Source of the DNA: Ptiloglossa arizonensis
Lineage: Eukaryota > Arthropoda > Insecta > Hymenoptera > Colletidae
Direction of reading: 5' to 3'
Assembly (NCBI RefSeq): GCF_051014685.1
Contig: NC_135059.1
Span: 9,610,001-9,674,000, forward strand
DNA: 64,000 nucleotides
The notes beneath the pieces are model-generated. The model was given only the letters and a program-made list of their open reading frames with translations. It searched no databases and was not told the origin of the DNA. Of the stretch, positions 51,338 through 63,145 are shown one piece after another. Position 1 is the first letter of the stretch; every line of letters begins with the position of its first letter. The position numbers and the translations under genes were made by a program.

Positions 51338-52066
51338 TGTGGCTCGGTTTTTCCGAAAAGTTGCTCTTCAGAAGGTCCTTGATCGTTGATGTGACACGCC
51401 TGGGTCTTCTCTGACCCGGTGAGACTTTTGTCTTTAGCAATAGTACCAAGTAACAAGTATCGAATATTTTTACTATGCACGTTGGAGTTTGAACAAGTGT
51501 CCAGAAGGTTTTTAATCATTGCTGTGGCAGGCCTGGGTCTTCTCTGACCCGGAGAGACTTTTGTCTTTAGCAATAGTACCAAGTAACAAGTATCGAATAT
51601 TTTTACTATGCACGTTGGAGTTTGAACAAGTGTCCAGAAGGTTTTTAATCATTGCTGTGGCACGCCTGGGTCTTCTCTGACCCGGAGAGACTTTTGTCGT
51701 TAGCAATAGTACCAAGTAACAAGTATCGAATATTTTCACTATTCGCTTTGGAGTTCCAAGTGTCCAGGTGGTCCTTGATAGTTGATGTGACACGCCTGGG
51801 TCTTCTCTGACCCGGAGAGACTTTTGTCGTTAGCAATAGTACCAAGTAACAAGTATCGAATATTTTCACTATTCGCTTTGGAGTTCCAAGTGTCCAGAAG
51901 GTCCTTGATCGTTGATGTGACAAGCCTGGGTCTTCTCTGACCCGGAGAGACTTTTGTCGTTAACAATAGTACCAAGTAACAAGTATCGAATATCTTTACT
52001 ATTCACTTTGGAGTTCGACCAAGTGTCCAGAAAGTCCTTGATCGTTGATGCGACACGCGTGGGTCT
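51338..52066. repeat. 130/133-bp minisatellite, block A (about six units)
   Basis: TGGGTCT falls at 51401, 51534, 51667, 51797, 51927 and 52060 (133, 133, 130, 130 and 133 bp). Each unit carries the hairpin CTGGGTCTTCTCTGACCCGG, then AGAGACTTTTGTCTTTAGC, ACCAAGTAACAAGTATCGAA and GTGTCCAGAAGGTCCTTGAT. The two unit lengths differ by three bases in the GTTC(GAA)CAAGTG linker. Minus-strand open frames here are repeat artefacts, because the unit length is not divisible by three. Confidence 0.95.
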
Positions 52067-52869
52067 ACCTGGTGACCTTGAAAGACTCGAGAACCCTCGA
52101 CGAGTCGTAAAGTAACGGGTCGTCCTTCGTTAACGCCGGTACCGATGCCTCAAGGACATGTTTACGATCTCCAGGAGCGAATGTATCGAACATCACGTGG
52201 ATACAACAGGGGGTTCTTCGCGAGCACCCCGAGTGGCCTTTAAGCTCGCGAAGAAACTGTCGATTGCGACGCGGCCGGATCGAACACGAGTCCCCGAGGC
52301 ATTTAGATCGGAAAGGTTAATCAGCTAGAGTGGCTACGCTTTCAAGAAAACCGGGCAAAATAATTTCCGTTCGCGGTAAAACGCAGCTGCGTTACGCGAC
52401 AGGGCTTTTCATTAACGAGAAAGGCGATCCGCGAACCAATAATGAATAGGTTTCAGTCGTTGTCTGACAAACAATACACCAGCACCATTGTTTCGAGTAA
52501 GCACAGCCAGACGTTCATCGGATTGGACCGGGATTGTTACGTAACGGATGCGGATGAGCGACGTTTACGCGACACGAAATTGGACCGATAAACCTCCCGA
52601 CGTTCGAGATTTTTGCAGACCGACGTCTCGTCGCGATACGAAATCGTCACGTCCGAGATATCGGCCGGTGTCGCAACAGAAACCAACGATGTTCACCGCT
52701 CGAAGATTCACCGCTCGAAGATTCACCGCTCGAAGATTCACCGCGATTGAAACACGAACGCGTTTGGCGGTCACCGTGGTCGCGGTATTCCGAACTAGCG
52801 ATATTCCTTTATGAGTCGTTTAACATTCGCCAGGAGAGAATCTTAACATTTCGGAACTTTCGAACGACG
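52067..52869. other. GC-rich unique segment between the two minisatellite blocks
   Basis: About 800 bp of clearly higher GC content interrupts the array. It contains three tandem 17-bp units ending TTCACCGCTCGAAGA (about 52692-52741). No conserved reading frame was recognised on either strand. Confidence 0.55.
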
Positions 52870-53511
52870 TTTGTTTCTTTGGCAATAGCACGAAGCGATA
52901 AGTGCACGGGCAAAGTATCGAATATTTTTACTATTCGCTTTGGAGTTCGAACAAGTGTCCAGAAGGTCCTTGATCGTTGCTGTGACACGCTTGGGTCTTT
53001 CCTGACCCGAAGAGACTTGTATTTTTAGCAATAGTACCAAGTAATAAGTATCGAATATTTTTACTATTTACTTTGGAGTTCCAAGTGTCCAGAAGGTCCT
53101 TGATCGTTGATGTGACACGCTTGGGTCTTTCCTGACCCGGAGAGACTTGTATTTTTAGCAATAGTACCAAGTAATAAGTATCGAATATTTTTACTATTCA
53201 CTTTGGAGTTCCAAGTATCCAGAAGGTCCTTGATCGTTGTTGTGACACGCCTGGGTCTTCTCTGACCCGGAGAGACTTCTGTCTTTAGCAATAGTACCAA
53301 GTAATAAGTATCGAATATTTTTACTACTCACTTTGGAGTTCCAAGTGTCCAGAAGGTCCTTGATCGTTGCTGTGACACGCCTGGGTCTTCTCTGACCCGG
53401 AGAGACTTCTGTCTTTAGCAATAGTACCAAGTAATAAGTATCGAATATTTTTACTATTCACTTTGGAGTTCGAACAAGTGTCAGAAGGTTCTTAATCATT
53501 GATGTGACACG
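52870..53511. repeat. 130-bp minisatellite, block B (five units)
   Basis: TGGGTCT falls at 52992, 53122, 53252, 53382 and 53514 (130, 130, 130 and 132 bp). It is the same monomer and orientation as block A. The first two units share CTTGGGTCTTTCCTGACCC and GACTTGTATTTTTAGC, so they are a sub-lineage. The left edge at 52870-52920 retains only the 'tttggcaatagcacgaag' part of a unit. Confidence 0.95.
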
Positions 53512-53690
53512 CCTGGGTCTTCCCTGACCCGGAGAGACTTTTCTTATCGTATAATTATACCATTAGTATAGCTTTTCTTAGAAATTAGAATTAGATTAAA
53601 GTGTTTCTCAAGATCAATTTAGACCCAATAGGTGTAACTCATGGTTGTTTGAATCATTGATATTTCGATGATTGAAGCGCTTACGAGAAG
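53512..53690 (+). repeat. Dispersed 'GGGTC hairpin' repeat, copy C, fused to the minisatellite
   Basis: The last minisatellite hairpin (CTGGGTCTTCCCTGACCCGG) continues into GCTTTTCTTAGAAATTAGAA, TTTCTCAAGATC, GACCCAATAGGTGTAAC and CATGGTTGTTTGAATCATTG. These are the middle and end landmarks of copies A and B. The 130-bp arrays are thus an amplification of this element's 5' part. Confidence 0.65.
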
Positions 53691-54779
53691 GGAACCTTAA
53701 TATTTTGAAACTTTTAAACAACGAAGGTAGTTGAACGAAGATCAAACGAACGAAGGTAGCGAAGCTTCGAGTAAGCAAACGGTGTGTTATTACGCCTAAA
53801 TTTGACACGGTCGCGTTATCATTTTTTGTTAATTTTACAATTTTGGCAATCCAAGCCCGTGTCTGCACGAAGTCACAAAGCACTGCACCGTTTTTTCACT
53901 TTCACAATATCGCTTCGAGCTCACTCGATTCGTAAACTACGAACTCGTAGCTTTGATGGATCGAAACGAATTTTTTAAATGACCCTTTTTTCAATTTTTG
54001 ACGCGAATTACTATGAAATTGCCCGTTGAAAAAATTCTTTCCGATCAACGAAGGAAAAAGATAACTCCGAGTGTAATTATTTACACTTAAATGGAAAAAA
54101 TTCAAAGATCCTACAAGATTGTAATATCGAGTCGAAAGACATGGTTTCGAGAGAAACACGAGTTCAGTTTCAACTTGGAATATTATTGAAATTCGAAAGG
54201 GACTTTTCAGTTTAATTCCGGTCAATTAATTATGCTGTTGTATGTAATTATGTAATATTACCGTCACTGAAATTACACGTACCACTGTCTTGCAATTATT
54301 TCAATGATTTTTACGCCACGTGAAAGCCATTTTCGATGTTACTTATCATACAACGTCATCACATTATCGTTTTAATTATACACGGATTCCATCTTGAAAG
54401 ATTTGTAAAAATATTCGTCCAATTTTCAAAGTATCGTAAATCGAGTAAAATTTTCATTTTATTTAATAAAGATCAATATTTAAAGCAAGATCGTAATCCG
54501 TAAATAGCTGGTCGATTAAATCATTTTAACACACTGTGGATGGAAAATTAACACACAAAATGCATCGTTGTCTAACCTACTTATCCATACATTGTAACAC
54601 GTTTGCCGCACTTGGTAAAATAAGCATAGGCCACCTTTAAGGTCGAACGTGACTCTCGAAAATAATTCCTATCTCTATTATTTGTTCGTGTTCCCACGTG
54701 GGACTGGCGAGGAATTCTCTTTGAAAATTTTTGCTCAAGGAAAGATTCGCTCGAGTCGATTTTGTTAACCTAGAGCAGT
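53691..54779. other. Non-coding stretch, no gene recognised
   Basis: AT-rich. Short open frames only. Confidence 0.4.
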
Positions 54780-55300
54780 GTCGATCCTTAACGCGTACGT
54801 GGCCCGTTCTATGTACACCGTGAGTCAAAATTCGTGGCACAAATGGGGACAGAATCTCTACGATTCGAAATAAGACGAAAATATAGAGTAACGAAATTGC
54901 ATCGGAGGTTTCCTTTTCGAGAAAAATGCACTTTGAAACAATAGTTCGCCTGCACTGTATACGTACACACCGAGGACAAAAATTTTGTGTTAAAAACAAA
55001 GTTAAGGAGATTTTACGAATCTTATCGATTTTTCGGATCAATCGAGATTTTATCGTATTTGAGAAAAATGCATTCGAAGATTGATACATTGAACGTGCAC
55101 TTAACTGTATATGTATACACCATCGAAATTTGATATAAATAGGGATATAAATATTCTACGATTCGAAATAAGATAAAAGTGTACAATAAATAGATTGCAT
55201 CGGAAGCTTCGTTTTCGAGAAAAATGCATTCGAGGATAAATGCAGTACGGGTGCATCTAACCACTGACATTTCAGATTTCACTACACATGACTACTTTGA
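54780..55300 (-). repeat. Inverted array, left arm: three units of about 155 bp in minus orientation
   Basis: TTCGAGAAAAATGCA (or TTTGAGAAAAATGCA) occurs near 54917, 55058 and 55213. Each time it is preceded by GATTCGAAATAAGA and GCATCGGAGG-type sequence (absent in the middle unit). Flanks such as ACTGTATATGTATACACC complete the unit. These are reverse complements of the units in the right arm. The repeated translated segment seen in minus-strand frames reflects the repeat, not a gene. Confidence 0.8.
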
Positions 55301-55549
55301 TTGTTTTTGCAGAGAGTACAGTGTCGAGCACTGTTTGTTGTAAATATTTACCTCTCCTGAATCGATATTAAAATTTCCGAACCAACGCTATTGAATATAA
55401 TACTCCGAATGTAAAAATCATAGTTGTACACTGATCGGTGCATCGCGTCGTGACGCTTGCTCGATAGAAACTGACAGTTACTATCGGTGACATAAATGAC
55501 AGTCGCGATAGTAAACAGTGCTCGACATTGTATCCTACGCAAAAACAAT
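55301..55549. mobile_element. Central palindrome of the inverted array
   Basis: The left arm GATTGTTTTTGCAGAGAGTA, CAGTGTCGAGCACTGTTTG (55300-55337) is matched in reverse complement by 55511-55550 (AACAGTGCTCGACATTG, TACGCAAAAACAATC). They flank about 170 bp of single-copy DNA. Complementarity continues outward into the neighbouring 155-bp units (for example ATGCACTTTC-like and GGTTAG(G/A)TGCAC flanks). Confidence 0.75.
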
Positions 55550-56690
55550 CACAGTGTATGAAAGTGAAATCCGTAACGCCAGTCATCGGTTAGGTGCACG
55601 CGTACCAGATCGATTTTCAAATGCATTTTTCTCGAAAACCGACCCTTCGATACAACTCTCCCATTTTCCAATGTGGTTTAACGTCACGATGACATCGAGG
55701 TCACTAAAGGATTAACCGGTTTGGCTTTTTCACTTATAGCTCGTCGAAAGGTGGCATTTCTTTCGAAGAATGAAAAACGTCAGGTATTGTCCCACTTGCA
55801 TAGAAAACGTTCGATCGTAATTTGTTGATTACCGACGTTGCAAAAAGATTCTATTTTGATTAGTCGACGTTCACAGGGGATCCTTAAATACCTGATTTCG
55901 AGTCTTGTCACGATTATCTTCTTCCTCTTGTTTTTGTCGAGGTTAGGTATTTTAGGAGAGAAATTTTGCAATGTGTCACGAATTTTTCTCCTGCTGGGTC
56001 CATACATTATTCTACGTCATCTTATTTCAAGCCGTAGAATCTCCCCAACACCGTTTTCACCACAAATTTTGTACCAGGGTGTATAAACATACAGTTAGGT
56101 GCACACGTACTCGATCAATCTTCGAGTCCACTTTTCTCGAAAACGAAACCTCCGATGCCATTTTCTTTTACATATTTTCGTCTCGTTTCGAACCATAGAA
56201 TCTTCATAACCTTGTATCTACCGTAAACTTTGAACCATGGTGTATACATACACGGTTAGATGGACGCGTATTAGATTAACTTTTAAATGCACTTTTTTCA
56301 AAAACGATGTTTCCCATATAATTTCGTTGTTCTATATTTTTGTCTCATTTCGAGCCGCAGAATCTTCATAATGTTATTTATATTATTAATTTTGAGCCGT
56401 ATACATATACGATTAAGTAAATGTGTACTAGAATAATTTTCAAATGCACTCTTTTCAAATACAATGTTTCCCATATAATTTCGTTGTTCTATATTTTTTT
56501 CGAGCCGCAGAATCTTCATAACATTATTTATATTATTAATTTTGATCCACGATGTACACATATACAACGAAATGAACGTCCACTGGATTAATTTTCAAAC
56601 GCACTCTTCTCGAAAAACAGTATTTCCCATATAATTTCGTCGTTCCAAATCATCGTCTCGTAGCGTAGAATTTACGTAGCGTCGGTGAAA
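55550..56690 (+). repeat. Inverted array, right arm: units of about 155-161 bp in plus orientation
   Basis: CTTTTCTCGAAAAC-type landmarks fall near 55625, 56131, 56292, 56449 and 56604 (the last spacings 161, 157 and 155). Each unit has GTGTATACATACACGGTTAG, a TTTCAAATGCACT segment, TCCCATATAATTTCGTTGTT and CGAGCCGCAGAATCTTCATA. A unique stretch at about 55690-56020 separates the first unit from the others. Confidence 0.85.
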
Positions 56691-57229
56691 AGTATCGTCG
56701 CGCGTAGGTAGTGTGTACCCTAACCTACGGGAGTTGTTACAGCGGTGTGGATCGAAGCCACGAAAACGAGGGAAAAAGTTCGTCGAAATCCCCGCGGTTC
56801 GAGCTTGTTTCGTAGCAGAGGCCATTTTCGTACTCTTTTACCACTTGGTGCGTTCCCGGCGCGTGGGCAATACAATTTCCTCGACAGGGACAAAAATCCA
56901 TACCAAAATTCCCTGGAAAACGTACAAAAAACACGAGTCCACGGAACAGGAACAATCTCGACAAACCGCACTGTTCCAGCGAACGCGTTCAACGGACTCG
57001 AAAAGTTTCAACCAAGCCGCGTGGACTTGTCCCAAAACTCCTTCGTACAATCGGCCGTGAACACCGTTAACCCGTTCCTCTGCGCTTCAAGATTTAAGAT
57101 TCGAGTTTCGATACAACGAGGATCATAATCGACAACAAAGTAGGTCGCAACTCTTGCACCGTCCTCGTTGAATCATCTTTCTCGAAGCATTAAAAAAGAC
57201 GTTCTTTCTAACGTCTTTAAGAAAATATC
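56691..57229. other. Ace intron sequence near the donor side
   Basis: GC-richer than its surroundings at 56700-57130. Several overlapping open frames up to 127 codons occur on both strands. None resembles acetylcholinesterase or any recognised family. By position it is intronic to Ace. Confidence 0.5.
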
Positions 57230-57351
57230 GGATTGTACGGGAAGTCTTTCTAAAATAGACAATATGTAATCGAATGAAATATCTGTACACTCTAAAAAAA
57301 ATTGTGTTTCATTTTCACCAAAAGAACCAAGTGACTTTCCGAACAACCCAA
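57230..57351. mobile_element. Mariner-like MITE family, copy 7, in the Ace intron
   Basis: The left end GGATTGTACGGGAAGTC is diverged. The core is TCTGTACACTCTAAAAAAAA, TTGTGTTTCATTTTCACC, and the right end GTGACTTTCCGAACAACCCA ends at 57351, followed by TA. It lies about 150 bp inside the intron from the splice donor. Confidence 0.75.
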
Positions 57352-57398
57352 TATCATATTTAGTAATATCTAACTTTCAAGACTCACCCGTGGTTCTA

Positions 57399-59261
<1,863 letters not shown>

Positions 59262-59349
59262 TGGTGCTGGTGGCGGTGGTGGTGGTGGTGCTGCTGCTGG
59301 TGGTGGTGGTGGTGGTGGTGGTGGTGGTAGTGGTGGATGTGGTGGTGGA
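59262..59349. repeat. GGT/ACC trinucleotide repeat upstream of Ace
   Basis: An imperfect (GGT)n tract with GCT and GGA interruptions on the plus strand lies about 0.6-0.7 kb upstream of the Ace start codon. Every frame through it gives a low-complexity homopolymer (poly-Gly on plus; poly-His, Pro or Thr on minus), so the long frames here are repeat artefacts. It may lie in the Ace promoter or in a leader exon. Confidence 0.85.
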
Positions 59350-60576
59350 GAGAAGAGAGTGTTGGCGGCGCACGCCTCGCGCCCGTATCTAGCGATGGCC
59401 ATTCGATTCTCATTGTTGCGAGTTTTCGAGCAATTTCCTTACTCGTCGAAAGATTCGCATCTCGTTACGTGGAAGGTACGCGGATGGTTGGAAATATTTC
59501 GAAATCGTGGACGGTGCGTGTGTATATGTGTGCGGAGGATCTCGAGGCTTCGAAGAAACGAGATTGATGTCTCGTTCGTGGATTTTTCGAGACGAAGAAA
59601 GGTCGACGTTTTCTTGGATCGTTCGATAGCGTTCGTCGCGTCTCGAAGCCATCGCTGACCGTATCTATAGACAAAGTCGATCTTCAAACGCTGTCCTTGC
59701 TCGTTTGTCTATCAGCACGCCCTCGTAGTTTCAGTCTCGTTCTTCCTTACCTTAATCACCCCCACGACCAAGAAATCGCGTTTCTCTTTCGAATCAATGG
59801 CAGCCAACCGAACTTCCACGGAGAAAATTGCGAAAACTCGATCGAGTGCACTCCGTCGATGAACCGGTAATTCGAAGCGAAACGAAATACGAAAATTGTT
59901 ATACACGTAAATGTCATTTATTTCTCGCGACACATTCTTACCCGTTCGAGGTTATTTCCTACGATTATTTACATTTTTCATTCACGATCGTTCGGAACGC
60001 TGTTTCCCAATGCGACTTTTACAAATTTTTGGAACTTTTATTCCATTTTTGGTTATTCTCGTCATGTATCGATTCGAAGGAAGAAAACTCTGGAGTCGAA
60101 ACGTTTATCGTTATAGATAATAATGTAGGTGGTGTAGAAATTGAATCGTGGTCTTTCGCAAATAAATTTAACGTTTCTTTACGAATAATTCAATTATACT
60201 TCGATCTTCGAAATAATATTCATCAGCTTTTGTACAATTGCACCGTTTCTCAAGTACTTGGGGAATCTCTTCTTGGAAAAAATATGATCGGTGAAATCGT
60301 CGATGGTTTTATTAACCTCTTCTAGAATTTTTTAAAAGAACTAGGTCTGGTGAGTAAGCTTTTCAAACTCAATAAATCTTGAGAAACATTTTCTTTTCCA
60401 TTTCGAACAAGATAAGAATACTTACTATTTATTAAGGTAACATCAGTCGCAAAGTCGCCTTCTATCGTTTTAAAATTAGTCAAACACACCGATTTTACTC
60501 CAATCGGGAAGAAACCTAACAACCATTCCTAATAAATAAATCCTCTGACATAACGAAAGAAAATTCAATCCAAGCA
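59350..60576. other. Intergenic or upstream sequence, no gene recognised
   Basis: Ordinary AT-rich sequence with several open frames up to 165 codons on the plus strand. None shows a recognisable domain or codon pattern, and several lack an ATG. I see nothing else structured here. Confidence 0.5.
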
Positions 60577-61246
60577 AGTTGTTCGAGAAGTCATTTCCTT
60601 TTTCTTTTGAATAAAAACGAAACACGATTTTTCTAGATTGTACAAACATTCGATCAAACTTTCCAAACAACCCAATAATTTCTACACCCAATATTCTATA
60701 TAATATTTCTACCGATACACTATTCTTCCAGCTCTCGACAATACATCTTTTTAACTAATTACCAAAATCTTTGATAAAAAAGAAACACGATTTTTCTAGA
60801 TTGTACAAACATTCGATCAAACTTTCCAAACAACCCAATAATTTCTACACCCAATATTCTATATAATATTTCTACCGATACACTATTCTTCCAGCTCTCG
60901 ACAATACATCTTTTTAACTAATTACCAAAATCTTTGATAAAAAAGAAACACGATTTTTCTAGATTGTACAAACATTCGATCAAACTTTCCAAACAACCCA
61001 ATAATTTCTACACCCAATATCATATTTCTACCGATACTCTATTCTTCCAGCTCTCGACAACACATCTTTTTAACTAATTACCAAAATCTTTGAATAAAAA
61101 CGAAACACGATTTTTCTAGATTGTACAAACATTCGATGAAACTTTCCAAACAACCCAATAATTTCTACACCCAATATCATATTTCTACCGATACTCTATT
61201 CTTCCAGCTCTCGACAATACATCTTTTCAACTAATTACCAAAATCT
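60577..61246. repeat. Mariner-like MITE copy 8 expanded into a 157-163-bp tandem array
   Basis: AACACGATTT falls at 60621, 60784, 60947 and 61104 (163, 163 and 157 bp). Each unit contains the right half of the MITE (ATTGTACAAACATTCGATCA, CTTTCCAAACAACCCAATAA) plus the flank ATATTTCTACCGATACAC, TATTCTTCCAGCTCTCGACA. Only the first unit retains the MITE left end (GTTGTTCGAGAAGTCATTTC). Confidence 0.9.
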
Positions 61247-62454
61247 CCTTTTCGCGTTATCCGTGAACGTATCTCGCTTCCTTCGTAAACCGCAAAACCA
61301 AACGGAAGAAGAGCGAACCAGTGACAGGTCAGCTTGATTTCAACCCCTGACCGTAACCACCCTACATTTCACCCTTCGCGGAACGAACCGAAACGATTTG
61401 CTCGATCGCAATACGGTCGCCTACTGGCCCTCATTTTGCCCCTGGAATCGTGGAAAAAATACCCGCTTATAAGACCCTTGCGGGACGAAGCTTGTCGGAA
61501 ATAATTCGCTTCAATGCGAGAGAAGAGTTTCAAAATTGTTATCGGTGCACCTGGTGTACAATTGCTCGAATTGTGACAACTCGATGACGATCAACGAACT
61601 CCTGATGGAGAAGTTTCGTCGAGATGAAAAAACTCACCAATGGGAAGACATCTTGCGACACCCTCCAGCTCGAGATTCGACAGTCTCCTCGAACCGGATC
61701 TAAGCCGCATGCAAAGACATCCGGAATGCGCGATGTTATTAGTGGGAAGACCGGTCGGTACGCTTACTGCATACCTAACACCGTATCAGCGATTGCAATT
61801 GCGATCCCCTCTCAACGAATGGATCTCCAGACCGGATAATAAATACCTTGTTCCTTCTTGCGAACACCCTCGAGAACCCTTCGAGAAAAAAAATAAGAAG
61901 AAGAAGAAGGAACCGCGCGTAAAACCTAGCACGTTCCCCACGTATTCCACACGTTCCACTCTAACTCCCCGATGACTAATCATCCCTCATTCTTGACTCT
62001 GTCGGGTTCTTGCAGAGCCACCGTACGTAACGATTTATCCGACGATAAGTCACGTAATTTTCACAAAGTCGATCGTTCGAATTTATTTTCACGCGTAACC
62101 CTCCCTCGTGCAACGTGCTCGCCTAATCGTTGATTTTTTCAGAGATACGATTACTTGGAAAATCTACTCGGGACGCTTCAGTTTCATCGTCTCGAATTTC
62201 GTCTGAAATTTTAAATTCAAGCTTTTTGTGCACCTGTGATGGCGATACACTATTGTACGATGCGTATGGTAGACAGAAGTGTGAGAATGATCTAATTCGA
62301 GCAAGTAAATGACGATTCACTAGATGCATTGTGAAGTCGTAGTAACATTGATTGGTTTATGGAAATGTTACGAGAGTGACTCGAGTCTGGTAGCAAAGAA
62401 TGAGATCAGGTTAGAAATTTTTCTTTCTTAAATTGGTTCTCTGCTTTTGGAATT
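61247..62454. other. Non-coding stretch upstream of Ace, no gene recognised
   Basis: GC-richer at about 61250-62000. A 111-codon plus-strand open frame with an ATG at 61640 ends in a Lys/Glu-rich purine run. No family signature was seen, and neighbouring frames are equally open. A regulatory or leader-exon role for Ace is possible but unsupported. Confidence 0.4.
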
Positions 62455-62610
62455 GTGTAAACGATATCAACGCAACGAACAGGAGTGTACTTTTATCTAA
62501 TTAGGAACTAAATTATAGTACAGAAATAGGTGTAAGATTATGTCTTGGAATTGCTTACGAAACATAATGTTTGCATAATAAGTAAAACGTATGGAAGTAT
62601 AAATATCAAG
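62455..62610. repeat. Dispersed repeat, second copy of 29733-29910
   Basis: ACGATATCAACGCAACGAAC, GTAAGATTATGTCTTGGAAT and ACGAAACATAATGTTTGCAT match the order of landmarks at 29733-29910. Confidence 0.5.
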
Positions 62611-62949
62611 ACCAAGTTGTACGATTGTTAGCTATATTTATTTAGAAAATATTAGGCTGCGGTATTAATCGCGAGCCAATAGTCTAAAAGTTCAATTTGA
62701 ATTTATCGTCTCGTCGAATTGGGAATTTTCCTACTTTCGAAACTGAACTATAATTTAAATTTCATTTCGCGCGCTCGTATTCCATAACCGGAATATTTAA
62801 TCTTATTAACGCATATAAGGGGGTAAGTACTTTTTGTAGCTCTATAACATTATCCCGTACAAACGCGAACTCTAACACCAATGGACCATAATCTACCCAC
62901 ATCGTTCTTTTCTTCTATTATTTCTTTTTATCGTGCTCGTATTTTAATA

Positions 62950-63145
62950 ATGTTCAAAAATTTGAGTATTCGAGTAATTTGAATATTTGAGTATTCGAGT
63001 AATTAGAATATTTGAGTATTCAAATATCGTTATTAGGGTATTCGAATATTCGAAGGATTAAAATATTTGAGTATTCAAATATCGTTATTAGGGTATTCGA
63101 ATATTCGAATATTAGACTATTTAAATATTCGAATATTCGATTAAT
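62950..63145. repeat. ATTCGAATA-type short tandem tract
   Basis: Overlapping copies of GAGTATTCGAGTAATT, GAATATTTGAGTATTC and GGGTATTCGAATATTCGAA. The longer TATTTGAGTATTCAAATATC, GTTATTAGGGTATTCGAATA is duplicated. The core motif is the same as in the 143-bp satellite at 47230-48070. Confidence 0.8.

Noticed and set aside
51262..53430. Repeated minus-strand frames with a recurring LLLGTIAK-type motif
   Set aside because: They arise from the 130/133-bp minisatellite. The unit length is not a multiple of three and the frames are staggered fragments.
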